10,131 nt of DNA. Origin: Bacillota bacterium. Its GTDB lineage: Bacteria > Bacillota > Clostridia > Clostridiales > Clostridiaceae. Position numbers and translations under genes: made by a program. This document shows positions 5,772-10,131 of this stretch, one piece after another; the first letter of the stretch is position 1, and each line of letters starts with the position of its first letter. The DNA is taken from contig JAJYBA010000047.1 in NCBI GenBank assembly GCA_021779235.1, positions 1 to 10,131 of the forward strand, read 5' to 3'. The notes beneath the pieces are model-generated. The model did no database searches. It saw nothing but the letters and a program-made list of their open reading frames with translations, and was not told where the DNA came from.

Positions 5772-6653
5772 ATGGATTATAAAAATATTGAATCATTTAA
5801 TGAAGGTATCCTTATAAAAGGTGTTGAGAACTTTGAATTAGACCATATATTTGAATGCGGGCAATGTTTTAGATGGAATAAACAAACTAATGGCAATTAC
5901 ATAGGAGTGGCATATGGTAAGGTAATAGAAGTAGAAAAGAAGGATGCTGAAGTAAAAATATATAATATAAATGAAGAAGAATTTAATAAACTTTGGTGTG
6001 ATTATTTTGATCTTAAAAGAAATTATACAACTATTAAGGAAAAATTTCAAAAGGACCCTCTTCTTAAAAAATCCGTTGATTTTGGGCATGGCATTAGATT
6101 ATTGCAGCAGGAGCCTTTTGAACTTACTCTATCATTTATAATTTCTGCAAATAATAGAATTCCTATGATAAAAAGAGCTATAAACAATTTGAGTGAAAAA
6201 TGGGGAAAAGAAATAGAGTATAAAGGCAAAACCTACTACACCTTCCCAAAGGCTTCCGATTTAGAGGAAGCTTCTATAGAAGAGATTGAGAGTTGTGGTC
6301 TAGGTTTTAGAGCTAAATATGTAAAAGATACAGTGCATAGGGTATACACTGGTGAAGTAGATTTGGACTTTATTAAATCGCAGGAAGATGATGTTTGTCA
6401 TGAAGAATTAAAAAAACTCAGTGGTATTGGTCCGAAGGTTTCGGATTGTATTATGTTATTTTCTATGCAAAAATATTCTGCTTTTCCAGTGGATGTGTGG
6501 GTTAAAAGAGCAATGCAATTTTTTTATTTAGCACCTGATGTGTCTCTACCTAAGATAAGGGCTTTTGCTAGAGATAAATTTGAAAACTTAGCAGGCTTTG
6601 CACAACAGTATTTATTTTATTATGCAAGGGAAAACAATATTAAAATTGAATAA
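5772..6653 (+). CDS. ogg: 8-oxoguanine DNA glycosylase/AP lyase, OGG1 type
   Basis: This base-excision repair enzyme removes 8-oxoguanine from DNA and cleaves the abasic site. At 293 residues it matches the bacterial OGG1-like branch best known from Clostridium acetobutylicum. The N-terminal FECGQCFRW (27-35) corresponds to the human SGQSFRW motif. SANNR (125-129) carries Asn127-Asn128, equivalent to human Asn149-Asn150. The helix-hairpin-helix runs from KKLSGIGPKVSDC (214-226) to PVDVW (239-243), with catalytic Lys222 and Asp241 matching human Lys249 and Asp268 at the same 19-residue spacing. Human Arg154, which enforces cytosine opposite the lesion, is replaced by Met132, and Phe179 lies in GLGFRAKYV. 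From memory, Met and Phe at these positions are features of the C. acetobutylicum enzyme linked to relaxed opposite-base choice. AAGGA at 5760-5764 is the ribosome site. The gene lies 14 nt behind the cysteine-protein gene. Confidence 0.95.
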   Translation: MDYKNIESFNEGILIKGVENFELDHIFECGQCFRWNKQTNGNYIGVAYGKVIEVEKKDAEVKIYNINEEEFNKLWCDYFDLKRNYTTIKEKFQKDPLLKKSVDFGHGIRLLQQEPFELTLSFIISANNRIPMIKRAINNLSEKWGKEIEYKGKTYYTFPKASDLEEASIEEIESCGLGFRAKYVKDTVHRVYTGEVDLDFIKSQEDDVCHEELKKLSGIGPKVSDCIMLFSMQKYSAFPVDVWVKRAMQFFYLAPDVSLPKIRAFARDKFENLAGFAQQYLFYYARENNIKIE

Positions 6654-6731
6654 ATTAAGTAAATTGACTAATAATATATAAACCTATGGATGATTATTAA
6701 ATATCGTAAAAAATGAAGAGGATGAAAAGCA

Positions 6732-7445
6732 ATGAAAAGAATATGGGATACTAATAGAACGAAAATTGCAGAAAATAAACAATATATAGTACTATCAGTA
6801 ATTTCGTTGTTTTTCATATATATTGGCTATGAATATTATTTCAGGTATTCTTATATATTGAAAGACCCCAATATATTGAAAGAGCTTATTCTCTCTTATG
6901 GGAATTTTAGTATTTTAGTTTTCGTGCTTATGCAGGTTTTACAAGTAGTTGCTTTTTTTATCCCAGGAGAATTCATACAAATTGCTGGAGGGTATATTTT
7001 TGGTACTTTTCTAGGTGGAATTATATCCTTAATGGGTATTACTTTAGGAAGTATAATTGTATATTTTGTTTCTAATAAATATGGTAAGCCTTTTGTAGAG
7101 AAATTAATATCAAAAAAGGAAGTAAAATTCTTTAAAAAAATATTAAAAGCAGGAAGCAAAAAAACTGTGGTATTCATGTTTTATTTAATCCCAGGAATAC
7201 CAAAAGATGCTCTAGCATATATATGTGGAGTATCAAATATTTCTTTTAAAGACTTCTTTATTTATTCAACATTAGGTAGAATTCCAGGAATTTTTATTTC
7301 ATCTTTCTTTGGCCAAAAAATATATGCACGGGATGCTACAAGTTTAATTACAATAGGCATAACCATGAGTATTTTATTTATATTGGGAATTTTCAAAGGC
7401 GATACCATAATAAAGGCTATGATAAAAAAGAAGAAAACTTATTGA
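6732..7445 (+). CDS. TVP38/TMEM64 family membrane protein (VTT domain)
   Basis: This 237-residue polytopic inner-membrane protein is of the TVP38/TMEM64 group, distantly related to DedA. Hydrophobic segments lie at about 19-37, 58-80, 84-112, 146-166, 178-195 and 207-222. The two family signatures are present: FIPGEFIQIAGGYIFG (76-91), a re-entrant loop with G/P-rich turns, and FYLIPGIPKDALAYICG (150-166) followed by SFKDFF and TLGRIPG (180-186). Members are thought to move or scramble lipids or support membrane homeostasis, and the exact role here is unknown. The ATG at 6732 follows AGAGGATG (about 6717-6724). It begins 78 nt after ogg with no terminator between them and no clear promoter, so co-transcription is plausible. 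A weak hairpin, ACACT/AGTGT (7476-7491), then AATTTTT, follows the stop. Confidence 0.88.
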   Translation: MKRIWDTNRTKIAENKQYIVLSVISLFFIYIGYEYYFRYSYILKDPNILKELILSYGNFSILVFVLMQVLQVVAFFIPGEFIQIAGGYIFGTFLGGIISLMGITLGSIIVYFVSNKYGKPFVEKLISKKEVKFFKKILKAGSKKTVVFMFYLIPGIPKDALAYICGVSNISFKDFFIYSTLGRIPGIFISSFFGQKIYARDATSLITIGITMSILFILGIFKGDTIIKAMIKKKKTY

Positions 7446-7513
7446 AAAGCTATTAAAATTATTTATCTCCATAAAACACTATAAAGAGTGTAATTTTTAC
7501 ATATTATGATTTA

Positions 7514-7564
7514 GGTATTTTCAAAAAAATAACGACTTAAAGATGCTATTTTTTTGAGGATACC
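7514..7564. terminator. Long inverted repeat between convergent genes (bidirectional terminator)
   Basis: GGTATTTTCAAAAAAATA (7514-7531) pairs over all 18 positions with TATTTTTTTGAGGATACC (7547-7564), with two wobble pairs on the + strand RNA and a 15-nt loop. The right arm covers the last codons and part of the stop of the minus-strand gene. Either strand would form a stem with a U-rich 3' arm, which suits termination of both convergent transcripts. Confidence 0.6.
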
Positions 7565-8244
7565 TTATATATATACCTTAATATTAAGCTACTGATAATA
7601 ATGAAAGAAATTATTAGTATTGCACAGTGAAAGAAAAAATCCTGTGGAAGCATTGTTATTATAGGATCATTTTTAATATCAAATAACCAATAATTATTTT
7701 TAAAGAAAATATGATGAAAGGTCGTGAAGCTTTTATCAAAATTAATTAAAAATGGTATAAGTAATATTATTGGTATGATTATAAGGATAATTGAACTAGT
7801 CAATAAATAATCTATTTTTTTGTATCTCTTATTTAAAGCGATACCTATTATACTTATCAATGTAGAAAAAAGTAACATTAACTTGAGATTATCAAATATT
7901 GTTTTAACCTCTTTAAAATGGGTTTTGCCATTATCAGATGAAGGTAGTGTGGGAAGATTAAATTCTTCCTTTGTATTTTGCATTAAATATGTAATTAGGT
8001 AATCATAATTATCCTTTATTTCTTTTGTATTTAATCTGGAAGATTCCTCTATGTTTAAGACTTTAATATCAACATAGTATAGTGGTTTAAAAAGCAAAGT
8101 AAGATTTACGCTTAAGATTATAAAAGAAAAAGTAAAATTTAAAATGAAAAAAGTTTTTAATAAAGATTTAAAAAAAGTCTTTATATTTTTAAAAACAGAG
8201 TCTTCAGAAAAAGAATTGTTAATCCATCTATATGGAATATTCAT
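7546..8244 (-). CDS. lit: Lit-like membrane protein, DUF1461/TIGR01906 family (lipoprotein intramolecular transacylase)
   Basis: This 232-residue integral membrane protein matches the DUF1461/TIGR01906 pattern, the family of Lit, which moves an acyl chain from the diacylglyceryl group to the N-terminal Cys of bacterial lipoproteins. Transmembrane segments lie at about 27-52, 120-137, 146-168 and 203-224. Family landmarks are visible. YYVDIKVLNI is followed by an extracellular NYDYLITYL stretch (79-87), then GKTHFKEVK with His109. FTTFHHIFF (173-181) with His177 is followed by YWLFDIKNDPIITMLPQDFF (185-204). Conserved histidines in the two extracellular loops are considered important for Lit activity. 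The reading frame extends to a TTG at 8283, but AGAGGTGAT sits a few bases before the ATG at 8244, so I place the start there. The gene is convergent to the TVP38 gene and divergent from groESL. Family membership is fairly sure; acyltransferase activity in Clostridium is inferred. Confidence 0.78.
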   Translation of the reverse strand: MNIPYRWINNSFSEDSVFKNIKTFFKSLLKTFFILNFTFSFIILSVNLTLLFKPLYYVDIKVLNIEESSRLNTKEIKDNYDYLITYLMQNTKEEFNLPTLPSSDNGKTHFKEVKTIFDNLKLMLLFSTLISIIGIALNKRYKKIDYLLTSSIILIIIPIILLIPFLINFDKSFTTFHHIFFKNNYWLFDIKNDPIITMLPQDFFFHCAILIISFIIISSLILRYIYKVSSKK

Positions 8245-8302
8245 GAAATCACCTCTATTTAATGATTTTTTACAATAAATCAAAATATATTCAAGGATAA
8301 TG

Positions 8303-8331
8303 AAAATACATAAAAATTACAGCTTTGTGAA
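8303..8331 (-). promoter_or_regulatory. Weak candidate promoter of lit
   Basis: Read on the minus strand, TTCACA (8331-8326) and TATTTT (8308-8303) are 17 nt apart, with five and four consensus matches. A start near 8296 would give a leader of about 50 nt. Such A/T-rich DNA offers alternatives, so this is tentative. The remainder of the lit-groES intergenic region up to 8430 shows nothing else. Confidence 0.3.
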
Positions 8332-8430
8332 AAATAAAGTAAATAAGAGAAATGCTATGGAACTCAGTGATAAATAAATATAATTTGTTTTTTTTGGCTA
8401 TAAATGGTATACTATATAGAATAGATGAAT

Positions 8431-8462
8431 TTGATATTATACTGACTATTAATTAATATAAT
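8431..8462 (+). promoter_or_regulatory. Likely groESL promoter
   Basis: TATAAT (8457-8462) is a perfect -10 located 15 nt before the CIRCE operator, where HrcA-controlled promoters usually lie. The best upstream partner is TTGATA (8431-8436), but the spacer would be 20 nt, longer than ideal. The -10 is more secure than the -35. A start near 8469 places CIRCE at about +9 in the transcript. Confidence 0.55.
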
Positions 8463-8476
8463 AGTTGTAGAATACA

Positions 8477-8503
8477 TTAGCACTCAAATGTATTGAGTGC
8501 TAA
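8477..8503 (+). promoter_or_regulatory. CIRCE operator (HrcA binding site)
   Basis: TTAGCACTC (8477-8485), nine bases, then GAGTGCTAA (8495-8503) is a perfect match to the CIRCE consensus TTAGCACTC-N9-GAGTGCTAA. HrcA binds this site and represses groESL until heat or misfolded protein titrates GroEL. The repeat would also be a hairpin in the 5' UTR. It lies about 35 nt before the groES start. Confidence 0.98.
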
Positions 8504-8537
8504 CAAAAGTGATAAAAATATATAAGGAGGGGTTTAA

Positions 8538-8825
8538 ATGAACATTAGACCACTTAGTGATAGAGTATTAATTAAAAGATTAGAAGCAGAAGAAACTACT
8601 AAAAGTGGAATACTTCTTTCAGCAGCTGCAAAGGAAAAACCACAAGAGGCTGAAGTAATTGCAGTAGGACCAGGGAAATTTGAGGACGGAAAAGAAATTA
8701 AAATGGAAGTTAAGGTAGGGGATATAGTATTATTCTCTAAATATTCAGGAAATGAAATTAAATATGAAGGTACTGAGTACATCATATTAAAACAAGATGA
8801 ACTATTGGCTATAATCGAGAAATAA
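8538..8825 (+). CDS. groES: Co-chaperonin GroES
   Basis: This 95-residue co-chaperonin forms the heptameric lid of GroEL in the cytoplasm. The length and sequence are standard: NIRPLSDRVLIKRLEAEE opens the beta-barrel, and the mobile loop TTKSGILLSAAAKEKPQ (about 20-36) contains the hydrophobic GILL that contacts GroEL. VIAVGPGKFEDGK forms the roof region, and KVGDIVLFSKYSG...YIILKQDELLAII closes the fold. A strong AAGGAGGGG at 8524-8532 precedes the ATG. It is the first gene of the CIRCE-controlled groESL operon, with groEL starting 76 nt after its stop. Confidence 0.98.
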   Translation: MNIRPLSDRVLIKRLEAEETTKSGILLSAAAKEKPQEAEVIAVGPGKFEDGKEIKMEVKVGDIVLFSKYSGNEIKYEGTEYIILKQDELLAIIEK

Positions 8826-8836
8826 TTTTTTTATAA

Positions 8837-8886
8837 ACGCAATAATGATTAAATATAATTAGTAAATTATATTTAATTATTAGCGT
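8837..8886 (+). other. Long hairpin in the groES-groEL spacer
   Basis: ACGC (8837-8840) pairs with GCGT (8883-8886). After a two-base bulge (AA), TAATGATTAAATATAATT (8843-8860) pairs over 18 positions, with one wobble, with AATTATATTTAATTATTA (8865-8882) around the loop AGTA. The stem ends exactly one base before the groEL ribosome site AAAGGAGGG. No T tract follows, so it is unlikely to terminate. mRNA stabilisation, processing or tuning of groEL translation are possible. Confidence 0.6.
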
Positions 8887-8901
8887 AAAGGAGGGTTTAA
8901 A

Positions 8902-10131
8902 ATGGCTAAAAATATATTATTTGGAGAAGAAGCAAGAAGAGCTATGCAAAGAGGTGTAGATAAACTTGCAGATACAGTTAAGGTGACACTTGGACCTAAA
9001 GGAAGAAACGTTGTTTTAGATAAAAAATTTGGATCACCATTAATAACAAATGATGGTGTTACTATAGCTAGAGAAATAGAACTAGAAGATGCATATGAAA
9101 ATATGGGAGCACAACTTGTTAAAGAAGTTGCTACAAAGACAAATGATGTAGCAGGAGATGGAACAACTACAGCTACATTACTTGCTCAAGCTATAATAAG
9201 AGAAGGATTAAGAAACGTTACAGCTGGAGCAAATCCGATGATGATTAGAAATGGTATCAACATGGCTGTAAATAAAGCTGTTGAAGAAATTAAAAATTCT
9301 TCTAAACCAGTTAGTGGTAAAGAAGATATAGCTAGAGTTGCTGCTATATCAGCTGGTGATGAAGAAATTGGAACTCTAATAGCTGATGCTATGGAAAAAG
9401 TAGGCAATGAAGGAGTTATAACTGTAGAAGAATCAAAATCTATGGGAACTGAACTTGATGTAGTTGAAGGAATGCAGTTTGATAGAGGATATTTAAGTGC
9501 ATATATGGTTACAGATACTGAAAAAATGGAAGCAAATCTTGAAGAACCATATATCTTAATAACAGATAAGAAAATCACTAACATACAAGATATACTTCCA
9601 GTACTTGAGCAAATTGTTCAGCAAGGAAGAAAGTTATTAATAATTGCTGAAGATGTTGAAGGTGAAGCTTTAGGTACATTAGTTGTTAATAAATTAAGAG
9701 GAACTTTCACTTGCGTAGCTGTTAAAGCTCCAGGTTTTGGTGACAGAAGAAAAGAAATGCTTCAAGATATAGCAATCCTAACTGGCGGAGAAGTTATATG
9801 TGAAGAATTAGGAAGAGAACTAAAAGATGTTACTCTAGATATGCTTGGAAGAGCAGAGAGTGTTAAAATATCTAAAGAAAATACTACAATAGTAAATGGA
9901 AAAGGTGAAAAGGACTTAATTCATGATAGAGTTTCTCAAATTAAGAGACAAATTGAGGATACTTCTTCAGATTTCGATAGAGAAAAATTACAAGAGAGAC
10001 TTGCGAAACTTGCAGGAGGAGTAGCTGTAATAAAAGTTGGAGCTGCTACTGAAACTGAATTAAAAGAAAGAAAACTTAGAATAGAAGATGCTCTTGCAGC
10101 TACAAAAGCAGCAGTTGAAGAAGGAATTGTT
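8902..10131 (+). CDS. groEL: Chaperonin GroEL (partial, 3' end outside window)
   Basis: This is the 60-kDa chaperonin subunit, forming the double-ring ATP-driven folding chamber in the cytoplasm. The first 410 of about 540 residues are present, without a frameshift. Landmarks are MAKNILFGEEARRAM at the N-terminus and TLGPKGRNVVLD (29-40) in the equatorial domain. Asp51 and the ATP motif AGDGTTTAT (84-92) follow. The apical domain includes VVEGMQFDRGYLS, and KAPGFGDRRKEML follows it. GGVAVIKVGAATETELKE and Asp396 in IEDALAATKAAVEEGIV correspond to the catalytic Asp398 of E. coli. AAAGGAGGG at 8887-8895 is the ribosome site. It is co-transcribed with groES under CIRCE/HrcA control. The C-terminal equatorial segment and the Gly/Met-rich tail lie beyond the window. 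Confidence 0.98.
   Translation, partial: MAKNILFGEEARRAMQRGVDKLADTVKVTLGPKGRNVVLDKKFGSPLITNDGVTIAREIELEDAYENMGAQLVKEVATKTNDVAGDGTTTATLLAQAIIREGLRNVTAGANPMMIRNGINMAVNKAVEEIKNSSKPVSGKEDIARVAAISAGDEEIGTLIADAMEKVGNEGVITVEESKSMGTELDVVEGMQFDRGYLSAYMVTDTEKMEANLEEPYILITDKKITNIQDILPVLEQIVQQGRKLLIIAEDVEGEALGTLVVNKLRGTFTCVAVKAPGFGDRRKEMLQDIAILTGGEVICEELGRELKDVTLDMLGRAESVKISKENTTIVNGKGEKDLIHDRVSQIKRQIEDTSSDFDREKLQERLAKLAGGVAVIKVGAATETELKERKLRIEDALAATKAAVEEGIV

Noticed and set aside
7820..8002. Plus-strand frame of 60 codons inside lit
   Set aside because: It is antisense to a conserved membrane-protein gene and has no ribosome site.
8245..8283. N-terminal extension of the lit frame to a TTG at 8283
   Set aside because: There is no ribosome site before the TTG, whereas AGAGGTGAT lies just before the ATG at 8244.

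Overview
The window comes from a low-GC Firmicute, most likely a solvent- or butyrate-forming Clostridium close to the C. beijerinckii / C. butyricum / C. acetobutylicum group. The A/T-biased codons, strong GGAGG ribosome sites, iron-dependent alcohol dehydrogenase, NfnAB-type transhydrogenase, clostridial-type 8-oxoguanine glycosylase and CIRCE-controlled groESL operon all point that way. It looks like chromosomal housekeeping and energy-metabolism sequence. I see no insertion sequence, phage gene, CRISPR array, tRNA or rRNA.

Left part (1-3660). The C-terminal half of a group III Fe-alcohol dehydrogenase ends at 541 and is followed by a hairpin. A good sigma-A promoter (724-752) starts a leader carrying a tandem glycine riboswitch (781-971). 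The 3' strand of the second aptamer's P1 is also the 5' arm of an intrinsic terminator (965-1018), which predicts a glycine-ON switch. About 340 nt without a convincing gene follow, including an extended -10 motif at 1066-1074. Then comes a translationally coupled pair, nfnA-nfnB (1356-3607), encoding an electron-bifurcating NADH-dependent ferredoxin:NADP+ oxidoreductase, closed by a strong terminator.

Middle part (3660-7545). A monocistronic glyceraldehyde-3-phosphate dehydrogenase gene (3953-4993) has its own consensus promoter, flanked by direct repeats. Its cofactor-binding residues differ from NAD-specific enzymes in a way that suggests NADP(H) use, so NADPH-linked enzymes (NfnAB and this GAPDH) sit side by side. 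After a nested hairpin terminator comes a probable operon: a C_GCAxxG_C_C family cysteine protein, an OGG1-type 8-oxoguanine DNA glycosylase, and a TVP38/TMEM64 (VTT-domain) membrane protein.

Right part (7514-10131). A convergent gene on the minus strand (7546-8244, start corrected by its ribosome site) encodes a DUF1461/TIGR01906 membrane protein of the Lit family (lipoprotein intramolecular transacylase). The two convergent genes share a long inverted repeat that overlaps the lit stop codon. The window closes with groES and the first 410 codons of groEL, behind a perfect CIRCE operator (8477-8503). A long hairpin fills the groES-groEL spacer.

No clearly new multi-gene defence or mobile system is visible. 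The best leads are the glycine riboswitch in front of NfnAB with an unexplained 340-nt leader, the NADP-type GAPDH beside it with repeats around its promoter, the Lit-like protein, and the groES-groEL hairpin.
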